Shown here piece by piece: positions 1-8,945 of a stretch of 33,527 bases of DNA. The stretch's first letter is position 1, and each line of letters begins with the position of its first letter. The DNA comes from Pyxidicoccus fallax (lineage in GTDB: Bacteria; Myxococcota; Myxococcia; Myxococcales; Myxococcaceae), in NCBI RefSeq assembly GCF_012933655.1, contig NZ_JABBJJ010000118.1:1-33527 (forward strand). Direction: 5' to 3'. Under the pieces are notes generated by a model. That model did no database searches. It was given only the letters and a program-made list of their open reading frames with translations, and was not told the DNA's origin. Position numbers and translations under genes: made by a program.

Positions 1-2340
1 CCCATGGAGGACCCTGGCACGCCCCCGGCGCCCCAGCCCAATCCCAACCCGGGCCCGAATCCCAACCCGGCCCCGAATCCGAACCCCAATCCGAATCCGA
101 ATCCCGACCCGGGGCCGCAGCCCGACCCGGACCCCGAGCCCCAGCAGCCGGGCCCATCGGCCTGCGCGCCCGAGCCCACGGGTGACAGCGTCACGCTCCC
201 TGCCGCCGAGCGCGAGGCCCGCCGCGCCTACGCGTGCACCGGCATCGCCGTGGAGGGTACCGTGCTCTCCACCTCCGGCGCCCCCGTGGCCAACGCCACG
301 GTGCGCCTGGCCGGCGCCGAGCAGCGCACCGGCGCGGACGGGCGCTTCCGCTTCCCGGCGCTCCCCCGGCACAACGCGCTCCTCCAGGTGGAGGCCGAGG
401 GCTTCCGTCCCGCGGTCATCGCCGTGGAGTTGCGTCGCGCCCTGTCCGAGAAGCAGGTGGGCCTGTCCCCCCTGCGGCTGACGCCCCAGGACGGCGGCGT
501 GCGCATGCTCTTCAGCGGCGACGTGTCCCTGGGCCGGCGCTTCCTCGACCCGTCCGAGCAGACGCCCCGGGACCGCATCCCCAAGGACCACCCGGACGCG
601 CTCATCCAGGCGTCGAATCCGCTGCCCGGCACGAAGGAGGTCTTCACCCACGTGCGGCCCTTCTTCCAGGCCGCCGAGTTCCGCGCGGTGAACCTGGAGA
701 CGCCGGTGACGGACCGGCCGGGCACGCCCCACGGCACCAAGGACTTCGCCTTCTTCACCCTGCCCGGCTCGCTGCCGGCGCTGCGCTGGCTCGGGGTGGA
801 CTACGTCAGCCTGGGCAACAACCACGTCTATGACTATCTCGCGCCGGGCCTGGACGACACGCTCCGCCACGTCACCGAGGTGGGGCTGAACCACAGCGGC
901 GCGGGGCGCACCCCGGACGAGGCCTTCAAGCCGTGGCGCACCACGCTGGCGGGCGCGAACTACAGCTTCGTGTCCATGTGCTCCATCAGCGGCGACGAGC
1001 ACGAGCACAGCTACGTCGCCAGCGCCACCCAGGGCGGCGCCGCGGACCTGCGCGACAGCGCGCGCGTGGCGGCGACGATTTCCGGCGAGCGCTCCGCGGG
1101 CCGGTTCCCTATCGCCATGCTGCACACCGGCATCGAGTACAGCGAGCGGCCCGCCAGCTTCTCCGAGCAGCAGATGCGCTACGTCGTGGACCAGGGCGCC
1201 CGGCTCGTCATCGCGCACCACCCGCACACCCCGCAGGGCTTCCAGCGCTACCGCGGCGTGCTGATTGCCCAATCGCTGGGGAACTTCACGTTCGACCAGG
1301 ACCGCATGGAGACCATGGTGGGCCTGCTGACGGAGGTGGAGATGCGCGGCGAGACGATTTCCCGCGCGCGCGCCCTGCCCGTCTACATCGAGGACTACCG
1401 CCCCCGGCCCGTCGCGGGCGAGCTGGCGGAGCTCACCCTGCGCAACCTCGCGGAGCTGTCGCGCGAGGGCGACGTGGCGCTGGTGCCGCACCTGTCCTCG
1501 GGCGAGCTGCTGGCGGAGGGCGCCACCGCGGCCGTGTCCGAGCGCACGGTGGACGTGCCGGTGACGGTGGACGCGGGCGGCCGGGCGACGGTGGACCTGC
1601 GTCCCTACCGGCGCGAGGGTGAGTCCTTCGCGGTGGCCGAGCTGATGAACACCGGCGGCGGGCCCGCGCAGGCCACCCGGCTGCGCGCCGGGCGCGACGT
1701 GCTGCTCCACGGCGACTTCGAGGACCACGACGTGGACGGTGACGCCAACGAGGCCGTGCGCTGGGAGCTGGAGGATGGCGCGGGCTTCGTGTGCCAGGCC
1801 ACGCCGCACCGGGGCGCCGCGGCGCTCTGCCAGACGCGCGGCTCGGGAGACCGGCGCGACGCGGTGGTGGACCTGCACAACCGGCTGCGGCTGCCGGGCT
1901 TCGCCGAGGGCAACCCGCGCCAGGACCTGACCCTGGTGGGCTGGCTGCGGGGCCAGGGCGCCGGCGCCTTCCGCGTGGTCGTCCAGTACCAACCCATCCA
2001 GTACTACAACGTGTTCGGCGAACAGGACGCCCTGCGTCACCCGGGCGGCACCTTCGACTGGACACAGGTGAGCACGGACCTGCGCTTCCCGCAGGGGCCC
2101 GCGCGGCCGGACCTCTACAACGCGCCCTGGGCGCTCCAGCTGGCCGTCCGCAGCGCGCCGCCCTCCAAGGGCCAGGGACTGACGGCCCTGGACGACCTGG
2201 CGGTGGTGGCCTGGGAGCGCAACGGAGAGGGGGCCACCCTGCGCCTGGACACGCCGCACGCGCGGGACTTCGTCCGGGTGGAGGCGGCGCCGGGCGGTTA
2301 CACGCTGCGTGTCACCCTCCGGGAGCATCGCGTGCCCTGA
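1..2340 (+). CDS. CapA-family (poly-gamma-glutamate synthesis type) metallophosphoesterase-like protein, 5' partial
   Basis: The frame is open to the left edge, so the ATG at 4 is probably internal and a secretion signal is probably missing. The visible part has a PNPNP-rich linker (residues about 10-50), a carboxypeptidase-regulatory-like beta-sandwich (about 80-145, containing GRFRFPAL), then a CapA domain (about 165-470). CapA motifs visible are SGDVSLGRRF, NLETPVT, LGNNHVYDY, LHTGIEYS, HHPHTPQGF and SLGNFTFD; these are the metal-binding positions of calcineurin-like CapA proteins. The remaining roughly 300 residues look like beta-sandwich repeats. CapA proteins act at the cell surface in polyglutamate capsule synthesis or anchoring, but many myxobacterial members have no known substrate. 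The family call is strong; the capsule role is only a family inference. It is followed by a 66-bp gap and the response regulator gene. Confidence 0.85.
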   Translation, partial: PMEDPGTPPAPQPNPNPGPNPNPAPNPNPNPNPNPDPGPQPDPDPEPQQPGPSACAPEPTGDSVTLPAAEREARRAYACTGIAVEGTVLSTSGAPVANATVRLAGAEQRTGADGRFRFPALPRHNALLQVEAEGFRPAVIAVELRRALSEKQVGLSPLRLTPQDGGVRMLFSGDVSLGRRFLDPSEQTPRDRIPKDHPDALIQASNPLPGTKEVFTHVRPFFQAAEFRAVNLETPVTDRPGTPHGTKDFAFFTLPGSLPALRWLGVDYVSLGNNHVYDYLAPGLDDTLRHVTEVGLNHSGAGRTPDEAFKPWRTTLAGANYSFVSMCSISGDEHEHSYVASATQGGAADLRDSARVAATISGERSAGRFPIAMLHTGIEYSERPASFSEQQMRYVVDQGARLVIAHHPHTPQGFQRYRGVLIAQSLGNFTFDQDRMETMVGLLTEVEMRGETISRARALPVYIEDYRPRPVAGELAELTLRNLAELSREGDVALVPHLSSGELLAEGATAAVSERTVDVPVTVDAGGRATVDLRPYRREGESFAVAELMNTGGGPAQATRLRAGRDVLLHGDFEDHDVDGDANEAVRWELEDGAGFVCQATPHRGAAALCQTRGSGDRRDAVVDLHNRLRLPGFAEGNPRQDLTLVGWLRGQGAGAFRVVVQYQPIQYYNVFGEQDALRHPGGTFDWTQVSTDLRFPQGPARPDLYNAPWALQLAVRSAPPSKGQGLTALDDLAVVAWERNGEGATLRLDTPHARDFVRVEAAPGGYTLRVTLREHRVP
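40..135 (+). repeat. Coding low-complexity repeat (Pro-Asn / Pro-Asp linker)
   Basis: Short tandem units of the type cccaat/cccaac/ccggat encode a run of PN dipeptides that drifts to PD and PE. It forms a flexible, probably wall- or periplasm-spanning linker before the folded domains of the CapA-like protein. Such tracts can change length by slippage. Confidence 0.8.
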
Positions 2341-2406
2341 GACATTCCCGAGACACTCCCGTGTATTCCCCCTTCCCATTCCCGCCGTTCCCTGGAGAAT
2401 GGCGGG

Positions 2407-2775
2407 GTGAGCCCCGCATCAGCCCCCGTCCTGGTGGTGGACGACGACCCCGATATCCGTGAGGCCGTCCAGGACATCCTCTCGTTCGAGGGCTACTCCG
2501 TGGTGCAGGCCGACAACGGCCGCGAGGCGCTGGAGCTGTTGAACCGCCAGCCGCCGGTGCGCCCCTGCATCATCCTGCTGGACCTGATGATGCCCGTCAT
2601 GGACGGGGAGGAGTTCGTCGGTCACCTGCAGAAGCAGGCCGAGCTGGCCGCACTGCCCGTCATCCTCGTCACCGCCAGCGGGCGGGGCACGTTCCCGGGC
2701 ATCAAGGCCATCATCAAGAAGCCCTTCGAGATGGACGAGCTGCTGGCGGCCGTCGCGGCACACTGTCGTTCCTGA
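2407..2775 (+). CDS. Single-domain response regulator (receiver domain only)
   Basis: This 122-aa protein is a lone CheY-like receiver. Visible motifs are the acidic pocket VVDDDPDIR, the phosphoacceptor Asp in LLDLMMPVMDG, the conserved Thr in VTAS, and Lys in IKKPFEMDEL. There is no output domain, so it must act by protein-protein contact or as a phosphorelay carrier. The GTG start at 2407 has GGAG 9 nt upstream (2394-2397). It ends 62 bp inside the convergent LysR gene. A PAS histidine kinase lies 1.1 kb downstream and a HAMP kinase further on; either could be the cognate kinase, but the LysR gene separates them, so pairing is not certain. The fold and function call is secure. Confidence 0.93.
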   Translation: MSPASAPVLVVDDDPDIREAVQDILSFEGYSVVQADNGREALELLNRQPPVRPCIILLDLMMPVMDGEEFVGHLQKQAELAALPVILVTASGRGTFPGIKAIIKKPFEMDELLAAVAAHCRS

Positions 2776-3682
2776 GCGCGTCGATGACCAGCTCCCGGAA
2801 GGCGCGGGAGCCCGCGTCCGCGTGCGTGCGGGTGTGCCAGATGAGCGCCATCGGCATGACGCCCGGGTCGGGGTCCAGCTTCAGCCGCTTCAGCGGCAGC
2901 ATGGCGCACAGGGCCTCCGCCGTCCGCCCGGGCATCCCGGCCACGTAGTCCGAGCGGCTGGCGGCGACGCCCGCGGCGATGAACTGGGACACGGTGAGCG
3001 CGATGTTCCGCCGCAGGCCGTGCTCCTTCATGAACTGCTCGAAGAGGCGGTGGCCCACGCCGGGACGGCCCTGGGCGACGTGCAGGTCCACGTGCTGCAC
3101 CTCGTTGAACAGCTCCTTCGTCAGCACCGTGCCACGCAGGCGCGGGTGGTCCTTCCGGGCGACGAAGGCCACCTCCTCCTGGTAGAGCGGCTCCGCGAAG
3201 TAGCCCTCGCGCGCGCCCACCTGCGTGGGCGCCAGGGCGGCGTCCACGTCACCGCTCGCCAGCCCGTCGTTCGCGACGATGTAGTCGATGCTCACCACGC
3301 GCAGCCGCGCCCGGGGCATGTGCCGGGAGAACGCCTCGACGATGAGCGGCATGTCGCAGAGGACCTGGTTGTCTCCGCAGGAAATCGTGAACTCGCGCGT
3401 GCTCTCCGCCGGGTCGAACTGCTGGCCGTCCACCGCCGCCTGGAGCTGCGCCACGGCGGAGGTGATGAGGGGCCGCAGCGCCTCGCACCGGGGCGTGGGC
3501 ACCAGCCCCTTCCCGCTGCGCACCAGGAGCGGGTCTCCCAGCACGTCCCGCAGCCGCGCCAGCGCGTTGCTCACCGCGGACTGGGTGACGTGGAGCTGCC
3601 GCGCCGCTCCCGTGGCGCTGCCTGTCTCCAGCACCGCGTGCAGCACGAGGAAGAGGTTCAGGTCCACGGCCGAGAGATTCAT
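2714..3682 (-). CDS. LysR-family transcriptional regulator
   Basis: The 322-aa protein has the standard LysR layout: an N-terminal winged HTH (MNLSAVDLNLFLVLHAVLE, GAARQLHVTQSAVSNALARLR, residues 1-60) followed by a two-lobed substrate-binding domain (about 90-300). The start was placed at the ATG at 3682 because MNLSAVDLNL is the usual N-terminus; an ATG seven codons upstream (3703) is also possible. The helix-turn-helix sequence DVLGDPLLVRSG is that of the NodD/NahR/LinR type of LysR proteins, which often bind aromatic or hydrophobic ligands. It is transcribed away from the PAS kinase gene, with about 180 bp between starts. LysR proteins usually regulate the divergent neighbour, but the kinase is not an obvious metabolic target, so its regulon is unknown. 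The last 62 bp overlap the response regulator gene. Confidence 0.93.
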   Translation of the reverse strand: MNLSAVDLNLFLVLHAVLETGSATGAARQLHVTQSAVSNALARLRDVLGDPLLVRSGKGLVPTPRCEALRPLITSAVAQLQAAVDGQQFDPAESTREFTISCGDNQVLCDMPLIVEAFSRHMPRARLRVVSIDYIVANDGLASGDVDAALAPTQVGAREGYFAEPLYQEEVAFVARKDHPRLRGTVLTKELFNEVQHVDLHVAQGRPGVGHRLFEQFMKEHGLRRNIALTVSQFIAAGVAASRSDYVAGMPGRTAEALCAMLPLKRLKLDPDPGVMPMALIWHTRTHADAGSRAFRELVIDALRNDSVPRRPPAARPSRRAS

Positions 3683-3860
3683 GGGAGTGATTCCATAGCG
3701 CATGAGCCATCACCGCGGCCAACGCCGAGGGGATGCGCCACTGTTCGACGGCCCGGGGAAGCACTCGGAGCCCTTCATCGCCAGCGGGTGCTGACTGCCT
3801 GCTGGCACACGCTCACAGCGTCCGGCGCTGAACGTCCGGTCCCGCGCGTGAGCGACGGGC

Positions 3861-4988
3861 TTGCGGCCGTGTTACGGCCGAGATGTGTTGCGCCCCCCTT
3901 TTCCACCCCTGCCCGCCGAGGACCTGGAGACCTACGCGCAGCGGCTGCGCGTGGTGGCGGACGCGGCGCCGGTGATGCTGGCGTACGTGGACGCGAGGGA
4001 GCGCTACCTCTTCGCCAACACGGCCTACGCCACATGGTTCGACCTGCCCCGCGAGGCGATGCTCGGCCGCACCGTGCGCGAGGTCGTCGGCGAGGCCGCC
4101 TACGAGCTGCTGCGCACCCCCATGCACGTGGCGCTCGCGGGCCAGCGCGTCCACTTCGAGCGGCCGGTGCCCTACCGCGGCGGCACCCGCACCATCAACG
4201 CCACCTATGTGCCCCACGTGCTGCCGGACGGCACCGTGGCGGGCTACGTCAGCACCATCCTCGACGTCACCGAGCGCCTGCGCGCCGAGAAGGAGCGCGA
4301 GCGCACCTCGCGCTTCCGTGAGCACTTCCTCGGCGTCGTCAGCCATGACCTGCGCAACCCGCTGAGCGCCATCCTCGCGGGCGCCAACGCGCTGCTGCAC
4401 GCGGGCACACTGGACGAGCGCCAGGGCCGCATGGTGGCCCGCATCGCCCGGAGCGCCGCCGGCATGGAGCGCATGATTGGCGACCTGCTGGACTTCACCC
4501 GCGTGCGGCTGGGGGACGGCTTCCCCCTGGAGCCCGTGCCCACGCACCTGGACGCGCTCTGCCAGGAGGTCCTGGAAGAACTGGGAGTCGCCTGGCCCGC
4601 GCGCGAGCTGCGCAGTGGGCTGACACCGCTGCCCGCGGGACGCTGGGACCGTCATCGGCTCACCCAGGCGGTGTCCAACCTGCTCGGCAACGCGCTCCAG
4701 CACAGCCCGGAGGGAACCCCGGTGACGGTGACCACGCGCGCCGAGGGGTCCTTCGCCGTGCTGGAGGTCCACAACGGCGGAGACCCCATCCCCGCCGAGC
4801 TGCAGCCCCACCTCTTCGAGCCCTTCCGGCGGGGTGCCCACTCCCCGGGACGGCGCGGGCTGGGCCTGGGGCTCTACATCGCGCACGAAATCGTCCGCGC
4901 GCACGGAGGCACCCTGGAGGTGCAGTCCTCCGCGGAAGAGGGCACGACGTTCACCATGCGCCTGCCGCCGCAGCCTCCCGCGAGGTAG
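3861..4988 (+). CDS. Soluble PAS-domain sensor histidine kinase
   Basis: The protein (375 aa from TTG 3861; 367 aa from GTG 3885) has no membrane segment. Residues about 22-140 form a PAS domain of the PAS_4 type (VVADAAPVMLAYVDARERYLF ... ILDVTERLRAEKE). This is followed by HisKA with the phosphorylated His162 in VVSHDLRNPLSAIL and a HATPase_c domain with N-box VSNLLGNALQHS, LHNGG-like G1 and GLGLGLYIAHEIV. It is a complete cytosolic kinase that would sense a small ligand or redox state through PAS and phosphorylate a separate receiver. No receiver is fused, which fits with the lone response regulator upstream, although they are not in one operon. The start is uncertain because neither codon has a strong ribosome binding site. 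Confidence 0.9.
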   Translation: MRPCYGRDVLRPPFPPLPAEDLETYAQRLRVVADAAPVMLAYVDARERYLFANTAYATWFDLPREAMLGRTVREVVGEAAYELLRTPMHVALAGQRVHFERPVPYRGGTRTINATYVPHVLPDGTVAGYVSTILDVTERLRAEKERERTSRFREHFLGVVSHDLRNPLSAILAGANALLHAGTLDERQGRMVARIARSAAGMERMIGDLLDFTRVRLGDGFPLEPVPTHLDALCQEVLEELGVAWPARELRSGLTPLPAGRWDRHRLTQAVSNLLGNALQHSPEGTPVTVTTRAEGSFAVLEVHNGGDPIPAELQPHLFEPFRRGAHSPGRRGLGLGLYIAHEIVRAHGGTLEVQSSAEEGTTFTMRLPPQPPAR

Positions 4989-5006
4989 TCCACGTCAGGG
5001 CACGGC

Positions 5007-5020
5007 GGCCCCCAGGGGCC
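5007..5020. terminator. Short GC hairpin between convergent genes
   Basis: GGCCCC at 5007-5012 and GGGGCC at 5015-5020 form a compact stem in the 32-bp gap between the convergent kinase and lipoprotein genes. No T tract follows, so termination is only suggested. Confidence 0.3.
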
Positions 5021-5620
5021 TCACGAGCGCGGCGCGCCCGTGAGCATCGCCGTCACCTGCGGGTCCAGCTTGAAGGACTCGAAGAAGCCGTCCGCGTCGT
5101 GGGGGGGCTTGCCATCCGGGTGCAGCAGCAGCTGCTGGTACAGGCGTGGCCCCACCAGGAAGAAGCGGCCGCGCAGCTTGCGCGGGCCGGACAGGCCCTC
5201 CACCTCCCAGCCGGGGAAGCCGTCCAGCGTCAGCGGGCGCGAGGCCAGCCCCGTGGCGCCCAGGGCCTCCAGGGCCCCGTGGCTGGCGCGGGCCACCACG
5301 TCCCGCGGGTCCGCATGGGACACCGAGGCCGGAGGGAAGTCCGTGTAGGAGACGTAGTACGCCGTGTCCGCTTCCGGGCGGACGGCGATGAAGGTGTGGA
5401 GTGTCACCTCGCCGACCTCGGTGGCCTGCGAGCGACGCTCCTCGCTCACCGGCGCCGGAATCGCGACGGAGAAGCCCCCCTCCGTGGACTGCATGACAGT
5501 CGTCGCCGTCCGGGCGGACGTGGACGCGGGGGCGGTGTCGGCCGCCGCCTGCTGACGGGATGCACAGGCCCCCAGGGCCAGCAGGGCCGTGAGCGGCGCG
5601 ACTCGGCGCAGAATCTTCAT
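5021..5620 (-). CDS. Putative lipoprotein, unknown function
   Basis: The 199-aa protein begins with MKILRRVAPLTALLALGAC, a type II signal peptide with lipobox LGAC (Cys near residue 20), followed by an Ala/Ser/Thr-rich linker. The remainder (about 45-199) is a single small domain with GGFSVAIPAPV, a central LGATGLASRPLTLDGFPGWEVE and FFESFKLDP near the end. This pattern resembles small myxobacterial lipoproteins that carry a PsbP/LpqN-like sandwich, but I cannot name the family. The ATG at 5620 was preferred over 5638 because the signal peptide starts there. It lies 124 bp downstream of, and in the same direction as, the HAMP kinase, so the two may be co-transcribed. Confidence 0.8.
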   Translation of the reverse strand: MKILRRVAPLTALLALGACASRQQAAADTAPASTSARTATTVMQSTEGGFSVAIPAPVSEERRSQATEVGEVTLHTFIAVRPEADTAYYVSYTDFPPASVSHADPRDVVARASHGALEALGATGLASRPLTLDGFPGWEVEGLSGPRKLRGRFFLVGPRLYQQLLLHPDGKPPHDADGFFESFKLDPQVTAMLTGAPRS

Positions 5621-5744
5621 ATTCCGGCAAACTCCCATGGTGTGGCCCGGAAGGTACGTCCAGGGCCGCCTGTGCGCATCCTGCCTCCAGGGGCCGACTC
5701 GCGGCAGGCAACGCTTCGAGACTTCCCACCCGGGAGCCCCAGCC

Positions 5745-7217
5745 TCAGTGCAGCGTCCCGGAAGGCGTCATCGGGCCGGACGCGCCGGGGAGCTCCTCGG
5801 GAGGCCGTGCCTCCAGCGAGGCGAGCGGAAGGTGGACGCGGAAGGTGGAGCCCACGCCGGGCCGGCTGTCCACCTCGATGTGGCCCCCATGGGCCTCGAC
5901 GATGCGGCGGGCCACCGACAGCCCCAGGCCCACGCCCGGGGCGCGCTGGCGGGCGTTGCCAGTGCGTTGGAAGGGCGCGAAGAGCAGGCGCATCTCCGCC
6001 TCGGAGATGCCGATGCCCTGGTCCGCCACGGACAGCAGCACCTCGCCGGCCTCGCGGCGCACGGCCACATCCACGCGGCTGCCCGCGGGTGAGTACTTCA
6101 GCGCGTTGCTGACCAGGTTGTGCAGCACCTGCTCCACCCGGGCCGGGTCCGCGTGCACCAGCACGGGCGCGTCCGGCAGCGAGAGCTGGAGGACGTGGCC
6201 GCTGTCTCCGGAGCGGTAGAGTTCCATCACCTCGCTGGCCAGCTCCCGGGCGTCGCGCACCTCGGGCCGCAGCTCCAGCTTGCCGGCCTCGATGCGGGTG
6301 GCGTCGAGCAGGTCCCCCACCATCCGGTCCAACCGCTCCACCTGCCGGTTCACCAGCGCCAGGGTGCGCTCCATGCGCTCGGGGGTGAGCGGCACGCGGC
6401 CCCGGCCCGTCAGCGCCGTGGACAACTTGAGGGCGGACAGCGGGTTGCGCAGCTCGTGGGCCACGCCAGCGAGGAAGGCGAGCTGCTGCTCCTGCTGGTG
6501 GGCCAGGCTGTTGGCCATCTCGTTGAAGGTGCGCGCCATGTCGCGCAGCTCGGTGGGCCCGGACTCGGGCGCTCGGGCGCGCTTGCGGCCGGAGCCGAAG
6601 CGGCGCATGGCCTCGCTGATGTCGCCCAGCGGCTGCAGGGCGATGCGCCGCAGCAGCACGAAGACGACCCCCGCTCCCACCAGCAGCAGCGCGCCGAGCG
6701 AGAAGCCCACGATGTCCGCCATGCGGTTGGAGCGCACCGCCTGCGCGCGCGCGGCCTGGGCCTCGGCCACGTTGATTTCGATGACCTGCTCCAGTCCGTT
6801 CAGCGCGGCGTCGAGCGACGGCACCAGCCCGGAGGCCCCGACACGTGCCAGCTCCCGCTGGCGGGCGAGGTAGAGGTCGATGTCCCGGGAGACCTCTTCC
6901 AGCAGCGCGCGCTCGGCCTCGGTCGCGGCGATGTCCCGCAGCTCGACGAGCTGGGGACGCAGGGTGTCCTCCAGCTCTTCCCTGGAGGCGCGCCCCGTGC
7001 CCATGGGCACCGAGGGAAGCCCCTCCCGGATGAGCCGCTCATGGGAGAGCAGCCCGACCTCCACCTCCTCGGCGAGCCGGACGCCCTCCACGGAGTTGCG
7101 CAGCGTATGGGTGGAACGGTCCAGCACGCTCGTCAGCACGACGAGCGAGATGGCGGCCGCCAGCGTGAGGAAGGCCAGCAGGCCGATGGCCGCGGCGAGC
7201 CAGGCGCGCAGACTCAT
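5745..7217 (-). CDS. Membrane-bound HAMP sensor histidine kinase
   Basis: The 490-aa protein starts at the ATG at 7217, which has GGGAGG five nt upstream; the frame is open further upstream but without a comparable start. TM1 spans about 7-30, a helical periplasmic sensor follows (about 31-165, four-helix-bundle type with regular acidic heptads), TM2 spans about 169-191 and HAMP about 190-240. HisKA carries His254 in GVAHELRNPLSALKLS. HATPase_c shows VLHNLVSNALKYSP, DQGIGI and GVGLGLSVARRIVEAHGG. It is a complete class I kinase with no fused receiver. The 272-bp divergent region upstream would hold its promoter. Signal and partner are unknown; the lone receiver near 2.4 kb is one candidate. 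Confidence 0.92.
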   Translation of the reverse strand: MSLRAWLAAAIGLLAFLTLAAAISLVVLTSVLDRSTHTLRNSVEGVRLAEEVEVGLLSHERLIREGLPSVPMGTGRASREELEDTLRPQLVELRDIAATEAERALLEEVSRDIDLYLARQRELARVGASGLVPSLDAALNGLEQVIEINVAEAQAARAQAVRSNRMADIVGFSLGALLLVGAGVVFVLLRRIALQPLGDISEAMRRFGSGRKRARAPESGPTELRDMARTFNEMANSLAHQQEQQLAFLAGVAHELRNPLSALKLSTALTGRGRVPLTPERMERTLALVNRQVERLDRMVGDLLDATRIEAGKLELRPEVRDARELASEVMELYRSGDSGHVLQLSLPDAPVLVHADPARVEQVLHNLVSNALKYSPAGSRVDVAVRREAGEVLLSVADQGIGISEAEMRLLFAPFQRTGNARQRAPGVGLGLSVARRIVEAHGGHIEVDSRPGVGSTFRVHLPLASLEARPPEELPGASGPMTPSGTLH

Positions 7218-7489
7218 GCGGCCTCCCGTCCAGCACGCACACGGGTGCCGCTCGTCACCGGGCCCTCGGCGGGAACTCTCACGCGCGCGCCTCCCGGAAG
7301 TCTGGGCATGGGTGGACGGCGCCCCCTTCCTGACTGGAGGAACAAGCACGCCGCGAGGGGGATTCGCGCACTGGACAGCAGGCAGGCACGAGAAGAGTCT
7401 CCCTGCACGCCACCAGCGCCGATGGACTCCGGGCGTGCTAGGAGGGTTGCCCGTGGCAGGCCGAGCGCCAGGCCACGTGCGAGGTCTCC

Positions 7490-7873
7490 ATGGACATACT
7501 CTCCCAGCCGGTACGCACCCTGAAATTCGATGGCTTCTGGCGCTGGCTCCAGGAACACACGCACTGCATCCTGCGCTGTGGCTCCATGGACGCGATGCTC
7601 TACGACCATGACGACTTCCACTGGGCCCTCCTGGAGGAGGAGCGTCAGTTCATCGTCCAGGTGCTCAAGGGCAAGGTGCTGGTGGGTGAGCTGGTGATGG
7701 CCGGCCGCGACGTGCGCGAAGTGAATGTGGCGCCCGACCCGGACACCGGCGCCCAGGGCCATTTCCTGGTGGAGCTGATGGGCGGTCCCAAGGAGGACCC
7801 GCAGGTGCTCTACCACTTCGTCATGGCGCACGGCATCGACCCGGCGCCGGGGCACAAGGACCTCAAGCACTGA
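7490..7873 (+). CDS. Conserved hypothetical protein (127 aa)
   Basis: The ATG at 7490 has GAGG 5 nt upstream. The protein is soluble with no signal peptide: MDILSQPVRTLKFDGFWRW, then LRCGSMDAMLYDHDDFHW and GHFLVELMGG. The evenly mixed composition, ordinary codon use and the Trp/His/Asp-rich first half suggest a real, small globular protein. I do not recognise the family. Its last 11 bp overlap the end of the convergent glycosyltransferase gene. It is transcribed away from the HAMP kinase across the shared 272-bp region. Confidence 0.75.
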   Translation: MDILSQPVRTLKFDGFWRWLQEHTHCILRCGSMDAMLYDHDDFHWALLEEERQFIVQVLKGKVLVGELVMAGRDVREVNVAPDPDTGAQGHFLVELMGGPKEDPQVLYHFVMAHGIDPAPGHKDLKH

Positions 7874-8945
7874 GCAGCAGGCGCTCGATGCGCGCCACCG
7901 CGTCCCGCGTCCCGCTGACGTACGGCCCGGGGCCCCGGCCCGGGCGCGCGAGGGCGAGCTGGACGGCGCGCTCCACCCACGCCTCCACGGAGTCGGCCCG
8001 CTCCTCCGCGCGAAGCCGGAGCGCCTGCCGGTCATAGAGCCGGGCACGCGCCAGGGCCATCAGAGGTGTGCCCGTCGCTCGCGCCTCGTGCACCGTGTTG
8101 TAGCCGCCCGCGCCCACGAGGACGTCCACGCCGGGAAGCACGGCCAGCGCGGGCCACACGGTGGCGAGGAGTGCATCGGAAGGATGCGGCGGCGCGGGCA
8201 GGGCTGTCGCTCGCACGGACCGCGAGGGCAGCCCCTCGTCGGACGCCGGGGCTCGTGGCTCCCGCGCGCCAGGTGGCACCAGCCACCGCACCACGGCCGA
8301 GCCCTCCAGCCGAGACTGGAGCCGCGCGGCGATGTCCCCCGCCTCCTCCACCTCCGCCGGGGTGCCGCACCCCATCACCGCCACCACGGGCCGCGCCTCC
8401 TCCGCCGCGACGCCCAGGCGCCCGCGGGCCTCGGCGCGCGACAGCAACTCGCCCTCCTCCAGCAGCAGCCACGGCGCGGTCCTCACGGCGCGGGGGTGCC
8501 CGGCGAAGGGCGCGTCCTCTCCCGGGACGAGCAGCAGGTCGAACGCGTCCACCGCGCGCGCCACGTCGAACCGCTCCACGTAGGCGGGGTTGAGGTCGCG
8601 GTGGATGAGCACCTTCCGCGCGCGCAAGCCGGGCAGCAGCGGCGCCAGCTCGCCGCCCAGTCCTCGGGGAAAGGTGTCCACGACGAAGACGTCCGGGCGC
8701 TCGGCGTCGAGCCACCGCGCCACGGCCTCACGGACGCCCTGCTTGTCCAGCGTCGCGCCCGGGCGCCACACCGTGACGCCGGGCCCCAGCACCGCGTCCA
8801 GCGGCAGCCCCGGGGCGAACGGGCTGTTCGTCAGCAGCGTGACGGCATGGCCCCGGCGCGCGGCCAGCCGGGCGAGCGCGCAGGCGCGGGTGAGGTGCCC
8901 CATCCCACCGCCGAGCGCGTAGACGAGCCAGCGAAGGGCGGCCAT
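7863..8945 (-). CDS. MurG/UGT-like glycosyltransferase (GT-B fold)
   Basis: The 360-aa protein opens with WLVYALGGGMGHLTRACALA, the Gly-rich GGxGH loop of MurG-like GT-B enzymes. It has a nucleotide-sugar side near the C-terminus: VDVLVGAGGYNTVHEARATG followed by GTPLMALARARLYDRQALR, the usual donor-binding region. It is predicted to be cytosolic and to transfer a sugar from a nucleotide donor; the acceptor cannot be read. It is the last gene of a four-gene operon. Its ATG overlaps the TGA of the zinc-finger gene by one base (TGATG), so translation is coupled. MurG itself is unlikely: the gene is not in a cell-wall cluster and the acceptor half differs. Confidence 0.85.
   Translation of the reverse strand: MAALRWLVYALGGGMGHLTRACALARLAARRGHAVTLLTNSPFAPGLPLDAVLGPGVTVWRPGATLDKQGVREAVARWLDAERPDVFVVDTFPRGLGGELAPLLPGLRARKVLIHRDLNPAYVERFDVARAVDAFDLLLVPGEDAPFAGHPRAVRTAPWLLLEEGELLSRAEARGRLGVAAEEARPVVAVMGCGTPAEVEEAGDIAARLQSRLEGSAVVRWLVPPGAREPRAPASDEGLPSRSVRATALPAPPHPSDALLATVWPALAVLPGVDVLVGAGGYNTVHEARATGTPLMALARARLYDRQALRLRAEERADSVEAWVERAVQLALARPGRGPGPYVSGTRDAVARIERLLLSA

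Noticed and set aside
2822..4321. Plus-strand open frame over the LysR and kinase start
   Set aside because: It covers two recognisable genes in wrong frames and has no motif.
7455..7489. Possible sigma-54 promoter (tggcaggccgag) upstream of the 127-aa gene
   Set aside because: The GC element of the -12 region does not match at the right distance.
6120..7523. Plus-strand open frame opposite the HAMP kinase
   Set aside because: Gln/His/Leu/Arg-rich shadow of a well-defined kinase gene.
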